Shown here piece after piece: positions 1 through 9,339 of a stretch of 64,000 bases of DNA. Position 1 is the stretch's first letter, and every line of letters begins with the position of its first letter. The notes beneath the pieces are model-generated. The model made no database searches. It had not been told where the DNA came from and saw nothing but the letters and a program-made list of their open reading frames with translations. The position numbers were made by a program, and so were the translations under genes. The stretch comes from Streptococcus suis (lineage in GTDB: Bacteria > Bacillota > Bacilli > Lactobacillales > Streptococcaceae), in the NCBI GenBank assembly GCA_022354845.1, contig CP031970.1, forward strand, positions 682,001 to 746,000. The letters are read 5' to 3'.

Positions 1-450
1 ATGAATTTTGATATCCCCAATATAGCGGTTATTAGTCTGGTTGAGTGTATAGTGACCTAAAATGCCTAAACCGTCAATTTTACGTCCACCTGCTTCAATA
101 TAATATTTACCAAGTAATTGGAATCCTCCACAGATGGCTAGCATAACACCTCCATTTTCAATGTAGTCAGCCAGATTTTCTTTTTTTGTTGGCAAATCTT
201 TGGCTAGAACAGATTGCTCATAATCTTGACCGCCCCCGAAAAAGACGATGTCATATAAGTCTTTGTCAAAACGGTCTGTCAGCGAAACAATGTCCACTTG
301 AACTCGCGCCCCCAGCTTTTCAGCAACATATTTGAGCATAAGGACATTGCCATTATCACCATAGGTATTCATCAAGTCACCGTAAAGGTGAGCGATATGG
401 AGATCGTATTGATAGTCTTTATCAGGGCTTTTTAAAGAGGTATAGACCAT
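1..450 (-). CDS. gatD: Lipid II isoglutaminyl synthase, glutamine amidotransferase subunit (partial)
   Basis: The minus-strand reading frame starts at the ATG whose complement is 448-450 ([13 protein letters not shown]...) and runs off the left edge, so the C-terminus is missing. It reads as a class I glutamine amidotransferase-like protein: [11 protein letters not shown] is followed by [17 protein letters not shown], where Cys in AICGGFQ is the expected nucleophile. GatD supplies ammonia to MurT, which amidates the D-glutamate of lipid II to isoglutamine. The start overlaps the murT stop by one base (TAATG), so the two are translationally coupled. About 150 residues are visible, against roughly 260 expected. 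Confidence 0.93.
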   Translation of the reverse strand, partial: MVYTSLKSPDKDYQYDLHIAHLYGDLMNTYGDNGNVLMLKYVAEKLGARVQVDIVSLTDRFDKDLYDIVFFGGGQDYEQSVLAKDLPTKKENLADYIENGGVMLAICGGFQLLGKYYIEAGGRKIDGLGILGHYTLNQTNNRYIGDIKIH

Positions 451-1793
451 TATTTCATCTCCTTTCCAACGGCTTGACGCTGAGCGAGTAAGTCACGAAA
501 TTCCAACATAGCTGTATATGTAGCCAATATATAGGCGTGTTGGCTGCTAGATTGCTCTATTAAGCTCATGATGTCCTCCAGTTTAGGTGTTTCAACAATC
601 TGGTTTTCAGGAAAACCAGTCACACGAAGGCGACGGGCAATCTCTGATGAACGGACCCCACCAGCAAACACTTGTGGAATGTCCATTTGGGTTATTTGCT
701 CAAAGTCTGCATCCCAAATCCAGCTGGTATCAATACCGTCAGCGTAGTTGGCGTTAAGTAGGACTGACAAACTAAAGTCATATGGAGCCAATTTCATCAT
801 TTCAATGGCTTGAGTTGCACCTACTGGATTTTTGATAAGGACAAGTGTGCAATCCTTATCCCCTAATTTAAAGGATTCTTGGCGACCAAAAACTGCCTTA
901 GATTTATCAAAACCGGCTTTGATTTCTTCAGGTGAAACTCCGAAGAATTCAGCGACACTGACTGCTGCAAGAGCATTATAAATGTTGTAGAGACCACCGA
1001 TATTGATTTTATAATCTTGGCCATCAATCACGAAAGTAGAAGAAGTATTGGTAATTTCCTTCAACTCAGTCAACTTGTAGTCCAGCTCAGGTCTGCTAAA
1101 GCCACAGTTGGTACAAATATAGCTCCCTAAGTTAGCATATGTATTGAGCTTGTACTGGATAATCTGGTGGCAATGTGGGCAAAGAATGCCTTCAGTATTG
1201 TAATGGGCCAGTCGTGGTTCATGTTCTTCCGTTGCAAAACCGTAGTATTTAACTGGATTGATAACAGAAGTTGAATTGAAGAGCGGGCTATCACCATTCG
1301 CCAATATAGTTGCTTGAGGAGCTTTGGATGCCCCGTCCAAAATCATCTGATAGGTGGTATAAATTTCACCGTAGCGATCCATTTGATCACGAAAGATATT
1401 GGTGAAGACTATTAAGCTAGGTTTAATAAAATCTGTAATACTAGCAAGGCTGGCTTCGTCAATTTCCAAGACAGCTATTTTTTTGCCATTCTTATTTTTC
1501 TTAGCTGATAAAAAAGTGGCTGTAATCCCGGTAATCATATTGGCACCACTAGTGTTGGTTGTGATTTCTCCAAATGCTTCTTGGAGAATTCCAACTGTTA
1601 ATGCGGTTGTCAACGTCTTGCCATTTGTTCCGGTAATGACGACAACTTCATAATCCTTAGCTAAACTGTCTAAAATATGTTTGTCGAATTTGAGGGCGAT
1701 TTTGCCAGGAAGGGTCGTTCCTCGTCCAAGTTTTTTCAAGATAAATTGACTGGACTTCCCTGCTGCAATCCCTAGTAATGTATTTATTTTCAT
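450..1793 (-). CDS. murT: Lipid II isoglutaminyl synthase, MurT ligase subunit
   Basis: 447 aa, a Mur-ligase-fold protein. The P-loop GTNGKT is at residues 55-60. A Cys4 zinc ribbon lies inside the central domain (C205, C208, C227, C230), which is characteristic of MurT and absent from ordinary Mur ligases. The C-terminal DUF1727-type domain ends near residue 440. With GatD it uses ATP and glutamine to convert the alpha-carboxyl of D-Glu in lipid II to an amide, which is needed for efficient transpeptidation. First gene of a murT-gatD pair, divergent from cdaA. Upstream on the minus strand is an AT-rich promoter region with a TGTTAAAAT -10-like sequence. Confidence 0.95.
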   Translation of the reverse strand: MKINTLLGIAAGKSSQFILKKLGRGTTLPGKIALKFDKHILDSLAKDYEVVVITGTNGKTLTTALTVGILQEAFGEITTNTSGANMITGITATFLSAKKNKNGKKIAVLEIDEASLASITDFIKPSLIVFTNIFRDQMDRYGEIYTTYQMILDGASKAPQATILANGDSPLFNSTSVINPVKYYGFATEEHEPRLAHYNTEGILCPHCHQIIQYKLNTYANLGSYICTNCGFSRPELDYKLTELKEITNTSSTFVIDGQDYKINIGGLYNIYNALAAVSVAEFFGVSPEEIKAGFDKSKAVFGRQESFKLGDKDCTLVLIKNPVGATQAIEMMKLAPYDFSLSVLLNANYADGIDTSWIWDADFEQITQMDIPQVFAGGVRSSEIARRLRVTGFPENQIVETPKLEDIMSLIEQSSSQHAYILATYTAMLEFRDLLAQRQAVGKEMK

Positions 1794-1913
1794 GGAACTA
1801 TTTTAACATAAAATAAACTGTTTATCTATTATGGAACTATGAGATACTTCACAATGATATGTCACTTTTTTTATCAGTTAAAGAGAGCTCGAACTCATAT
1901 TTGTGACTATTTT

Positions 1914-1923
1914 GTGATATAAT
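1914..1923 (+). promoter_or_regulatory. Extended -10 promoter of cdaA operon
   Basis: TATAAT at 1918-1923 is preceded by TGA at 1915-1917, giving an extended -10 (TGnTATAAT). The -35 region around 1895-1900 is a poor match, as is common for extended -10 promoters. It lies about 43 bp upstream of the cdaA ATG. Confidence 0.7.
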
Positions 1924-1965
1924 AGAACCACTATTGTGTTATACTTTAGAAAGTGTGAGGTATAC

Positions 1966-2817
1966 ATGTTAAACGTAAACCAATTATTAGATTCAGGCTA
2001 TTGGTCAAGTTTGATAGCAAGTCCATGGACTGCTCTTCTTCACCTAATAGATATTAGTATTGTTGCTTATTTGATTTATAATTTTAGTAAGGCCATCGCT
2101 GGTACTAAGATTATGACCCTCATTCGAGGAGTATTTCTTTTTATTATTGCTCAAATTGTAGCAAGTATTTTTGGCTTACAAACGATAGCTTGGTTGATTA
2201 ACCAGGTTATCACTTATGGGGTCATTGCAGCAGTTGTTATCTTTGCTCCTGAATTTCGAGCTATGTTGGAAAAGCTCGGGCGAACAACTCAGATTTTTAC
2301 GACAAATACCGTCAGTGCGGAAGAAAAATTAATAGTTGCCTTTCTTCAGTCGGTTGCTTACATGTCCCCACGGAAAATCGGAGCCTTAGTGGCGGTTGAG
2401 CAAGCTCAAACCTTGCAGGAGTATCGATCTACCGGAATTCCGTTAAATGCAGATGTGTCCAGGGAACTTTTAATTAATATTTTTATTCCCAATACTCCTT
2501 TGCATGATGGGGCAGTTATCGTTAAGGAGGACAAAATCGCAGTAGCTTGTGCCTATTTGCCTTTGTCTGAAAGTGCAGGGATTTCCAAGGAATTTGGGAC
2601 ACGACACCGCGCTGCGATTGGATTATCGGAAGTGTCAGACGCCTTTGTCTTTATTGTTTCAGAGGAAACGGGCAATATCTCTATTGCACATAATGGCGTT
2701 TTCAAACATGATCTGACCTTAGAAGAGTTTGAAGCAGAGTTACGGGCTACTTTTATTCGAGAACCTGATATCAAACAATCTGTATGGAAACGATTGAGGG
2801 GAGGCAAGAATGAATAA
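1966..2817 (+). CDS. cdaA: Diadenylate cyclase CdaA (c-di-AMP synthase)
   Basis: 283 aa from the ATG at 1966, which has GTGAGG just upstream. An in-frame GTG at 1936 would add ten residues but has no good ribosome site. Three hydrophobic segments occupy residues 20-95. They are followed by a DAC domain with the catalytic DGA motif (LHDGAV, about 181-183) and the RHR motif (GTRHRAA, about 213-215). The enzyme condenses two ATP to c-di-AMP at the membrane, controlling potassium/osmolyte balance and wall homeostasis. It overlaps cdaR by 8 bp and is followed by glmM, the conserved Firmicute cdaA-cdaR-glmM operon in which both partners modulate the cyclase. Confidence 0.97.
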   Translation: MLNVNQLLDSGYWSSLIASPWTALLHLIDISIVAYLIYNFSKAIAGTKIMTLIRGVFLFIIAQIVASIFGLQTIAWLINQVITYGVIAAVVIFAPEFRAMLEKLGRTTQIFTTNTVSAEEKLIVAFLQSVAYMSPRKIGALVAVEQAQTLQEYRSTGIPLNADVSRELLINIFIPNTPLHDGAVIVKEDKIAVACAYLPLSESAGISKEFGTRHRAAIGLSEVSDAFVFIVSEETGNISIAHNGVFKHDLTLEEFEAELRATFIREPDIKQSVWKRLRGGKNE

Positions 2818-3514
2818 AAAGTTTAGAACAGTTGGTCATCTCACCCTATCTATTTTTTTAGCCCTCTTACTCTTTTTCTATGCTACGACAACCAATTATA
2901 AAAATTCAGAGTCATCTGCGAGTAATAACGAATCAGAAACCTATGTTCATACTTTAAGTGGCGTCCCAATTGACATTGAATACGACACGAATAAGTATTT
3001 TATATCTGGTTTCTCCTCAACTGTGGCTGTCGAGTTACGAGGATCCAACCGTGTACTTCTACAACGAGAATCTGATGAATCGACTCGCACTTTTCAAGTT
3101 ATTGCAGATTTAAGAGAGCTTACGGATGGCACGCAAACAGTTACATTACAATTAGCTAATTTACCAGCGGGCGTCAGTGCTACATTGGCACCAGATGCTA
3201 TTACTGTTAAAATCGGGAAAAAAGTTAGTCAGAGTTTAGCCGTTGAAGGGGTCATTTATAGCAATCAATTGGCAAGTGGATATAGTGTGTCTAAAGTCAC
3301 TGTGGATGTCAGCTCTGTAAAGGTGACTACCGATGCAGAAACCATGGCAAAAATTGATCATGTGGAAGCAGTTGCAGTTGATATTAGTAATTTAGACTCA
3401 AATTATAGTGGTACAGCCAAGCTACAAGCAGTTGATAGTGAGGGAAATGCCTTGCCAGTGGTTTTATCTGAAACAGAAGCAAATATTCAAGTCGTTGTTA
3501 CACAAACAAAATAA
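2810..3514 (+). CDS. cdaR: CdaR, YbbR-domain regulator of CdaA
   Basis: 234 aa. One N-terminal membrane segment (about 7-27, HLTLSIFLALLLFFYATT) anchors an extracellular part of YbbR-type beta repeats. The start lies inside the end of cdaA (8-bp overlap), giving translational coupling. CdaR binds the membrane region of CdaA and modulates c-di-AMP production. The protein carries fewer YbbR repeats than the roughly 480-residue Bacillus protein, which is usual for streptococci. Confidence 0.92.
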   Translation: MNKKFRTVGHLTLSIFLALLLFFYATTTNYKNSESSASNNESETYVHTLSGVPIDIEYDTNKYFISGFSSTVAVELRGSNRVLLQRESDESTRTFQVIADLRELTDGTQTVTLQLANLPAGVSATLAPDAITVKIGKKVSQSLAVEGVIYSNQLASGYSVSKVTVDVSSVKVTTDAETMAKIDHVEAVAVDISNLDSNYSGTAKLQAVDSEGNALPVVLSETEANIQVVVTQTK

Positions 3515-3527
3515 GGAATGAATAAAA

Positions 3528-4880
3528 ATGGGTAAATATTTTGGTACGGACGGTGTCCGTGGAGAAGCAAACGTAGAATTGACGCCAGAATTGGCATTTA
3601 AACTAGGTCGTTTTGGTGGCTATGTCCTTAGTCAACATGAAACGGATGTACCTCGAGTTTTCGTGGCGCGTGACACACGTATTTCAGGACAAATGCTTGA
3701 GTCTGCTTTGGTTGCAGGTCTTTTATCAGTAGGTATTCATGTATATAAACTTGGTGTGCTCGCAACACCTGGTGTTGCCCACTTAGTCAAAGCAGAAAAA
3801 GCTAGCGCGGGGGTTATGATTTCTGCAAGCCACAATCCAGCACAGGATAATGGAATTAAGTTCTTTGCTGGTGATGGTTTCAAATTAGATGATGCATTGG
3901 AAGCAGAGATAGAAGCCCTTCTTGATGCGGAAGAAGATACATTACCACGTCCGTCTGCTCAAGGTTTGGGTGATGTAGTGGAGTATCCAGAAGGTCTACG
4001 CAAGTATCAACAATTTTTAGTATCAACTGGTACTGAATTAGAAGGTATGAAAGTTGCTTTGGATACAGCTAATGGTGCAGCGGCAACTTCTGCTCGCCAA
4101 ATTTTTGCAGACCTAGGTGCAGATTTGACGGTTATCGCTGAAAATCCAGACGGTTTGAATATCAATGAGGGCGTTGGTTCTACGCATCCTGAAAAATTGC
4201 AAGAATTAGTTAAGGAAACCGGTAGTCAAATTGGCCTTGCCTTTGATGGAGATAGCGATCGCCTGATTGCTGTAGACGAAAATGGTGATTTAGTAGATGG
4301 CGATCGCATCATGTATATCATTGGTAAATACCTTGCTGATCGTGGTCTATTGGCCAAAAATACAATTGTGACCACAGTTATGTCCAATCTCGGATTCCAT
4401 AAGGCCTTGGATCGCGAAGGAATTGAAAAAGCTGTGACCGCAGTTGGAGACCGTTATGTGGTCGAGGAAATGCGCAAAGAAGGTTACAATATTGGTGGTG
4501 AACAATCTGGTCACGTAATTCTTATGGATTATAACACCACAGGTGATGGCCAATTGACCGCTGTGCAACTGACTAAAATCATGAAAGAAACAGGTAAAAC
4601 CTTGTCAGAGTTGGCAGCAGAAGTTACGATTTATCCACAAAAATTAGTCAATATTCGTGTTGAAAACAGCATGAAGGATAAATCTATGGAGGTTCCTGCT
4701 ATCGCAGCTATCATTGAAAAGATGGAGGCAGAGATGGCAGGGAATGGCCGTATCTTAGTTCGTCCAAGTGGGACTGAGCCACTATTGCGTGTTATGGCGG
4801 AAGCCCCAACAGATGCTGAGGTTCACTATTATGTAGATACAATCGCAGATGTGGTTCGTGCTGAAATCGGTTTAGATTAA
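3528..4880 (+). CDS. glmM: Phosphoglucosamine mutase
   Basis: 450 aa, full length. It has the N-terminal [12 protein letters not shown] signature, the active-site serine loop MISASHNP (Ser at about 101), the metal-binding loop DGDSDR (about residue 240) and the C-terminal phosphate-binding loop [12 protein letters not shown]. It interconverts glucosamine-6-phosphate and glucosamine-1-phosphate for UDP-GlcNAc and peptidoglycan synthesis. It sits 13 bp after cdaR in the same operon. A hairpin follows the stop codon. Confidence 0.98.
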   Translation: MGKYFGTDGVRGEANVELTPELAFKLGRFGGYVLSQHETDVPRVFVARDTRISGQMLESALVAGLLSVGIHVYKLGVLATPGVAHLVKAEKASAGVMISASHNPAQDNGIKFFAGDGFKLDDALEAEIEALLDAEEDTLPRPSAQGLGDVVEYPEGLRKYQQFLVSTGTELEGMKVALDTANGAAATSARQIFADLGADLTVIAENPDGLNINEGVGSTHPEKLQELVKETGSQIGLAFDGDSDRLIAVDENGDLVDGDRIMYIIGKYLADRGLLAKNTIVTTVMSNLGFHKALDREGIEKAVTAVGDRYVVEEMRKEGYNIGGEQSGHVILMDYNTTGDGQLTAVQLTKIMKETGKTLSELAAEVTIYPQKLVNIRVENSMKDKSMEVPAIAAIIEKMEAEMAGNGRILVRPSGTEPLLRVMAEAPTDAEVHYYVDTIADVVRAEIGLD

Positions 4881-4889
4881 AAGAGTAAA

Positions 4890-4919
4890 CAGAGACTGGA
4901 AGCATTTCCAGCCTCTTTT
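4890..4919 (+). terminator. Hairpin terminator after glmM
   Basis: AGAGACTGGA and TCCAGCCTCT form a 10-bp stem with one mismatch, followed by TTTTG. It ends 12 bp before the next gene, so read-through into the ABC-F gene is possible. Confidence 0.6.
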
Positions 4920-4930
4920 GTGAGGAATTT

Positions 4931-6475
4931 ATGAGTATTTTAGAAGTAAAGAATTTGAGCCATGGCTTTGGTGACCGTGCAATTTTTGAAAATGTCTCCT
5001 TCCGTCTCTTGAAAGGGGAACATATCGGACTTGTCGGTGCCAATGGTGAAGGGAAATCGACCTTCATGTCCATCGTGACAGGTCAATTGCAGCCAGATGA
5101 AGGTAAGGTTGAATGGTCACGTTATGTAACGGCAGGTTATTTAGACCAGCATGCTAAATTAGAAAAGGGTCAATCGGTCCGTGACGTCTTACGCACAGCC
5201 TTTGATGAATTATTCAAAACCGAAGCTCGTATCAATGATATATATATGTCAATGGCTGAAGATGGGGTTGATATTGATGCTCTTATGGAAGAGGTTGGAG
5301 AACTCCAAGATCGCTTGGAAAGTCGTGATTTCTATACTTTAGATGCTAAAATTGATGAAGTAGCTCGTGCTCTTGGTGTCATGGAATACGGTATGGACAA
5401 GGATGTGACGGAATTGTCTGGAGGTCAACGGACCAAGGTACTCTTGGCTAAGTTGCTCTTAGAGAAGCCAGATATTTTGCTCTTAGATGAACCAACCAAC
5501 TACTTGGATGCTGAGCATATTGATTGGCTCAAACGATATTTGCAGAACTATGAAAATGCATTTGTTTTAATTTCCCATGATATTCCATTCTTGAATGATG
5601 TGATCAATATTGTTTATCATGTTGAAAACCAACTTTTAACTCGCTATACCGGTGACTATTATCAATTCCAAGAAGTCCATGCCATGAAGCGTGCACAATT
5701 GGAAGCGGCCTATGAACGTCAACAGAAAGAAATCGCTGATTTGCAGGATTTTGTGAATCGAAATAAGGCTCGAGTTGCTACTCGAAATATGGCCATGTCT
5801 CGTCAGAAGAAGTTGGATAAGATGGAGATTATTGAACTTCAATCCGAAAAACCAAAGCCATCCTTCGACTTCAAAATGGCACGCACACCAAGTCGATTTA
5901 TCTTCCAGACCAATAATTTAGAAATAGGATACGATCGCGTTTTAACACGTAAACCGCTCAATTTAACCTTTGAGCGTAACCAAAAGATTGCCATTGTCGG
6001 TGCCAACGGTATTGGTAAATCCACCCTTCTCAAAAGTCTTCTAGGCATTATTCCACCGCTAGGAGGAACTGTTGAGCGTGGGGAGTATTTAGAATTAGGT
6101 TATTTTGAACAGGAAGTTGCTGCTGGTAATCGTCAGACGCCACTTGAAGCGGTATGGGATGCCTTTCCTGCACTTAATCAAGCTGAAGTCCGTGCTGCCT
6201 TGGCTCGCTGCGGTTTAACGTCTAAACATATCGAAAGCCAGATTCAAGTCCTTTCAGGTGGAGAACAGGCTAAGGTTCGTTTCTGTTTGCTTATGAACCG
6301 TGAAAACAATGTACTTATCCTTGACGAGCCGACCAACCATTTAGATGTGGATGCCAAAGATGAACTTCAACGAGCTCTCAAAGCCTACAAGGGTTCTATT
6401 CTCATGGTCTGCCATGAGCCTGATTTCTATGAGGGCTGGGTTGACGATGTTTGGGATTTTAATGACCTGACTTAA
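4931..6475 (+). CDS. ABC-F family ATPase (YbiT/YkpA-like)
   Basis: 514 aa with two ABC nucleotide-binding domains and no membrane segments. The first Walker A GANGEGKST is at about 36-44, with LSGGQRTK and LLLDEPTNYLD following. A linker rich in Lys/Arg/Glu occupies about 240-310. The second Walker A GANGIGKST is near 350, with LSGGEQAK and LILDEPTNHLD. ABC-F proteins act on the ribosome as translation factors, sometimes giving antibiotic protection. This length and linker fit the housekeeping YkpA/YbiT subgroup rather than dedicated resistance factors. Preceded by GTGAGGA as ribosome site. Confidence 0.9.
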   Translation: MSILEVKNLSHGFGDRAIFENVSFRLLKGEHIGLVGANGEGKSTFMSIVTGQLQPDEGKVEWSRYVTAGYLDQHAKLEKGQSVRDVLRTAFDELFKTEARINDIYMSMAEDGVDIDALMEEVGELQDRLESRDFYTLDAKIDEVARALGVMEYGMDKDVTELSGGQRTKVLLAKLLLEKPDILLLDEPTNYLDAEHIDWLKRYLQNYENAFVLISHDIPFLNDVINIVYHVENQLLTRYTGDYYQFQEVHAMKRAQLEAAYERQQKEIADLQDFVNRNKARVATRNMAMSRQKKLDKMEIIELQSEKPKPSFDFKMARTPSRFIFQTNNLEIGYDRVLTRKPLNLTFERNQKIAIVGANGIGKSTLLKSLLGIIPPLGGTVERGEYLELGYFEQEVAAGNRQTPLEAVWDAFPALNQAEVRAALARCGLTSKHIESQIQVLSGGEQAKVRFCLLMNRENNVLILDEPTNHLDVDAKDELQRALKAYKGSILMVCHEPDFYEGWVDDVWDFNDLT

Positions 6476-6481
6476 GAAGTA

Positions 6482-6691
6482 ATACTCAATGAAAACCAAA
6501 ATCCGACTTGCTCCAATTGTCCGGGGAACCTTTGAAGGTTGGAAATAGGCGAACCTAGTTCGTTTCGCTCTGATGCAGATAGAACTCTGTTCCTTTTCTA
6601 TTTCAAGGGAACAGGCTGAAAACCTCCTCAGGAGCGCTTTACAGTCATCAAATTAAGTCAACAACGTCTGATTTTGATTTTCGAAGAGTAT
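6482..6691. repeat. 210-bp MITE-like inverted-repeat element
   Basis: The ends are imperfect 26-bp inverted repeats: the left end begins ATACTCAATGAAAACCAAAA, and the right end, read on the other strand, begins ATACTCTTCGAAAATCAAAA. The interior is non-coding and carries the motifs GATGCAGATAGAACTCTGT and GGAACAGGCTG. A second, truncated copy lies at 11869-11980. It resembles the dispersed repeats common between streptococcal genes. Confidence 0.8.
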
Positions 6692-6694
6692 AGG

Positions 6695-6716
6695 CTGCCG
6701 AAAGGTAGCTTTTTCT
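6695..6716 (+). terminator. Small hairpin with T-run
   Basis: GCTGCC GAAA GGTAGC followed by TTTTTC. A nearly identical GCTACC GAAA GGTAGT stem with T7 follows the methyltransferase gene at 7601-7622, so the unit may be a matched pair of terminators flanking that gene. Confidence 0.6.
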
Positions 6717-6728
6717 TTGTATGCATAC

Positions 6729-6796
6729 TATAATAGAATGAACATAGTAAAGGAGGTAAAAACATGAAAAGAATAGAACGAGGTCACAATGGCTAG
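6729..6796 (+). other. Promoter and 10-codon leader ORF before methyltransferase
   Basis: TATAAT at 6729-6734 is followed by a strong ribosome site (AAAGGAGG, ending about 6756) and an ATG at 6764 that opens a ten-codon ORF (MKRIERGHNG, stop 6794-6796). The main gene starts 22 bp later with a weaker site of its own. The ORF end lies in a small AGGTC...GACCT inverted repeat. It could be a leader peptide or the decayed start of a longer protein; it is not annotated as a gene. Confidence 0.4.
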
Positions 6797-6817
6797 ACCT
6801 CTCCAGAGGAAAAAAGA

Positions 6818-7594
6818 ATGACAAAATATGTAGACTTCAATCAAGATAGATGGAATAGGGTATCAAGTAGACAAGGTAATCCCTATACAATTCCTCTTAG
6901 TCATGAGGAATTTGAACATGCAAAGGCAAATTCCCTCACCGTCGCTTTGACAGTTGGAAAGACAGTTCCACTTAACTGGTTTGAAAAGGCTAGAGGAAAA
7001 AAATTATTGGGACTAGCTTGTGGAGGTGGTCAACAGGGACCGATTTTTGCAGCTCATGGTTATGAAACGACTATAATGGATTTTTCTCTGAAACAGTTGG
7101 AAAAAGATAGGTTCGTTGCAGAGCGAGAAAATTTAGATTTACAGACGATCCAGGCAGATATGACACAAGCTTTTCCTTTTGAGGATGAAACTTTTGACAT
7201 TATTTTTTGCCCTGTTTCAAATGTCTATATTGAAGACCTAACCAATATGTGGCAGGAATCCTATCGGATCTTGAAAAAGGGCGGACTGCTCATGGTGGGC
7301 TACATGAATCCTTGGATTTATGTCTTTGATGCTGACGAGGTCTGGGATCAGCCAGACAAGACCTTGATACCGAAGTACAGCCTGCCTTTCAATGCACGAA
7401 AATTAGAAGAAGCAGGACAAATTGCGATTGACCCAGAATATGGCTATGAATTTAGCCACACCTTAGAAGAACAGATTGCTGGGCAATTTCGAGCTGGTTT
7501 TGCCATGATTGATTTTTACGAATCAAAGGATCATCGCAATCGCCTGTCCCAATTTGGTTCAGATTATCTGGCGAATTTGTCAATAAAATTATAG
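6818..7594 (+). CDS. Class I SAM-dependent methyltransferase
   Basis: 258 aa. The SAM-binding motif I is LLGLACGGGQQG (about 63-74), an acidic residue follows at IMDFSLKQLE, and motif II-like DIIFCPVSNVYIED lies near 125-140. RILKKGGLLMVGYMNPW is the typical post-motif segment. The fold is a Methyltransf_11-type domain; the substrate cannot be deduced. A single gene between two matching small hairpins. The start at 6818 follows AGAGGAAAAAAGA. Confidence 0.85.
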   Translation: MTKYVDFNQDRWNRVSSRQGNPYTIPLSHEEFEHAKANSLTVALTVGKTVPLNWFEKARGKKLLGLACGGGQQGPIFAAHGYETTIMDFSLKQLEKDRFVAERENLDLQTIQADMTQAFPFEDETFDIIFCPVSNVYIEDLTNMWQESYRILKKGGLLMVGYMNPWIYVFDADEVWDQPDKTLIPKYSLPFNARKLEEAGQIAIDPEYGYEFSHTLEEQIAGQFRAGFAMIDFYESKDHRNRLSQFGSDYLANLSIKL

Positions 7595-7600
7595 AGTTAA

Positions 7601-7622
7601 GCTACCGAAAGGTAGTTTTTTT
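7601..7622 (+). terminator. Rho-independent terminator
   Basis: GCTACC GAAA GGTAGT followed by seven T residues, just after the methyltransferase stop codon. Confidence 0.8.
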
Positions 7623-7741
7623 ATAGATGATTGAGTGTTTCACAATAAGATCTCAAATATTTTGACAGATTAATCAAAATATATTATTATATATTTGATA
7701 GTAATGTAACTGATAATAAAGGATTGAAAGGAAGATATATC

Positions 7742-8122
7742 ATGAAGTACCAATTTAAACGGATTATGTTGTTGACAATTCTAACTACAATATTCTTATC
7801 TGCATGCCAGCCAGCTAAAAACGAAATGGATTCTCTTGAGCAGTATAGGACCGAATATATCGGAGATAATAACAATGTAATTAAGATTGCAAGTTTACAG
7901 GATTACCCAACAGGTTACACGTATGATCATATTGAAATACGTTCAGATGAAGAACCATATGAGCTTATCATCTATTTGAATGTAACTGAAATGCCTGACT
8001 CTGACTATTTAGAGTTAGAGCAGAATAGTAACTCCATTTTTGACTTGATTGCTAATTTAGGAAAGATAACCTTTGTCAATGAAGAAACCCAAAAAGAAAT
8101 AGTTTCATATAATAAAGAATGA
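7742..8122 (+). CDS. Small putative lipoprotein
   Basis: 126 aa from the ATG at 7742, which follows GAAAGGAAG. An in-frame TTG at 7724 contains that ribosome site and is unlikely to be used. The N-terminus is a lipoprotein signal: KR residues, the hydrophobic stretch MLLTILTTIFLSAC and the lipobox LSAC with Cys at about 21. The mature part (about 105 aa) is acidic and has no motif I recognise. It probably sits on the outer face of the membrane. Function unknown. Confidence 0.75.
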   Translation: MKYQFKRIMLLTILTTIFLSACQPAKNEMDSLEQYRTEYIGDNNNVIKIASLQDYPTGYTYDHIEIRSDEEPYELIIYLNVTEMPDSDYLELEQNSNSIFDLIANLGKITFVNEETQKEIVSYNKE

Positions 8123-8190
8123 CCTGCCTTATGTAGGTTATTTCTCAATTATGAGTATCGTCTGAATTTTATTAGATAGTTTCAAAATAC

Positions 8191-8218
8191 TTGACATATT
8201 GATAGATAGGAGTATAAT
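8191..8218 (+). promoter_or_regulatory. Promoter of cupin-fetAB operon
   Basis: TTGACA at 8191-8196, a 16-bp spacer, and TATAAT at 8213-8218. Both hexamers are perfect matches, so strong transcription is expected unless repressed. The first PerR-like box begins on the last base of the -10. Confidence 0.85.
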
Positions 8219-8232
8219 TAGAATTATTCTAA
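8218..8232. promoter_or_regulatory. PerR-like operator 1
   Basis: TTAGAATTATTCTAA is a perfect 15-bp palindrome fitting the PerR/Fur-family box TTATAATnATTATAA at 12 of 14 fixed positions. It overlaps the -10 and the start point, so bound repressor would block transcription. Confidence 0.7.
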
Positions 8233-8239
8233 ACAAAAT

Positions 8240-8254
8240 TTAGAATCATTATAA
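8240..8254. promoter_or_regulatory. PerR-like operator 2
   Basis: TTAGAATCATTATAA matches the PerR box at 13 of 14 fixed positions. It lies 7 bp after the first box, in the untranslated leader just before the GGAGG of the cupin gene. Confidence 0.7.
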
Positions 8255-8270
8255 ATTGGAGGCGATAAAT

Positions 8271-8699
8271 ATGACAATGAAAGATTATGGAAAAGATCCA
8301 TTTGTAACCAATATTGAAACTGCTACGCTAGAAAATACAAACTATCGAACAGCAATTTGGACTGGTGAATTGCTTCAAGTGACCTTGATGTCCATTCCAG
8401 TCGGAGAAGATATTGGTGCGGAAGTGCACAATGAAAACGATCAGTTCCTCCGCATTGAACAAGGTCATGGCCGAGTTATCATGGGAGAATCTGCTGAAAA
8501 GATTACCTTGGATAGAGAAGTTGGACCAGAAGATGTTATCTTGATTCCAAACGGTACCTACCATAATGTCATCAATATTGGCCAAGAAGACCTCAAAATC
8601 TATTCTATCTATGGACCAGCCCATCACGCTCATGGTACGGTTCATGAAACACAAGCTATTGCACTTGCTGCGGAAGAAGCTGAAGAACATGGTCACTAA
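8271..8699 (+). CDS. Cupin-domain protein
   Basis: 142 aa starting at ATG 8271, nine bases after TTGGAGG (an in-frame TTG at 8256 is part of the ribosome site). A single cupin barrel: GAEVHNENDQFLRIEQGHG (first cupin motif, His and Glu) and DVILIPNGTYHNVINIG (second motif, His). The tail is rich in His and Glu (AAEEAEEHGH), which may bind metal. Such small cupins are often annotated as mannose-6-phosphate isomerase-like, without proof of activity. It is the first gene of an operon with the iron-exporter-like genes fetA and fetB behind two PerR-like boxes, suggesting a role in metal or peroxide stress. Confidence 0.85.
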   Translation: MTMKDYGKDPFVTNIETATLENTNYRTAIWTGELLQVTLMSIPVGEDIGAEVHNENDQFLRIEQGHGRVIMGESAEKITLDREVGPEDVILIPNGTYHNVINIGQEDLKIYSIYGPAHHAHGTVHETQAIALAAEEAEEHGH

Positions 8700-9339
8700 T
8701 ACACCGATTTTTGAACTAAAATCCGTCGGCTTATCTGATAAAGATAAGTCGATTTTGACTGATATTCATTTTTCTGTTAGTGAAGGTGAGCGTCTAACCT
8801 TGGTTGGGCCTTCGGGTAGCGGAAAAAGTAGCATCTTAAAATTATTAGCAGGGCTTACTTCAGCGACTCAAGGACAGATTCTTTTTAGAGGAAAGGAAAT
8901 AGAGAAGCTGGATATGCCCACCTATCGAAGAGAAGTTTCCTATTGCTTTCAACAACCAGTACTTTTTGGAAATACAGTCGAAGACAATCTGCGTTTTCCA
9001 TTCACAGTGAGACAGTTAGAATTTGATAAATCAAAAGCGATTACAGCCTTAAAAAATGTAAATTTAGGTGAAGATTTTCTTACCCAAGGGATTACAGAAT
9101 TATCAGGTGGTGAAAAACAACGTGTCGCTCTTATACGCAATTTACTTTTTGAACCTCAAGTTTTGCTATTAGACGAAGTTAGTGCAGGGTTAGATGCGGA
9201 GACCAAAGCTATTGTGAATCAATTACTTACTGATTACCACATTTCTGGAAAAACATTAATTGAAGTGACGCATGACCAATCAGAAATTGATGGGGCTAAG
9301 CATATTTTGAGAATGAAAGATGGGAGGATGCAAGCATGA
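8689..9339 (+). CDS. fetA: ABC transporter ATPase, FetA-like
   Basis: 216 aa from the ATG at 8689, which overlaps the end of the cupin gene by 11 bp; a longer frame upstream lies inside the cupin gene and is not used. Walker A GPSGSGKSS is at about 40-48, the signature LSGGEKQR near 137 and Walker B LLLDEVSAGL near 160. It pairs with the downstream UPF0014 permease and corresponds to FetA/YbbL, the ATPase of an iron exporter that raises resistance to peroxide. The operator context supports this assignment. Confidence 0.82.
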   Translation: MVTNTPIFELKSVGLSDKDKSILTDIHFSVSEGERLTLVGPSGSGKSSILKLLAGLTSATQGQILFRGKEIEKLDMPTYRREVSYCFQQPVLFGNTVEDNLRFPFTVRQLEFDKSKAITALKNVNLGEDFLTQGITELSGGEKQRVALIRNLLFEPQVLLLDEVSAGLDAETKAIVNQLLTDYHISGKTLIEVTHDQSEIDGAKHILRMKDGRMQA

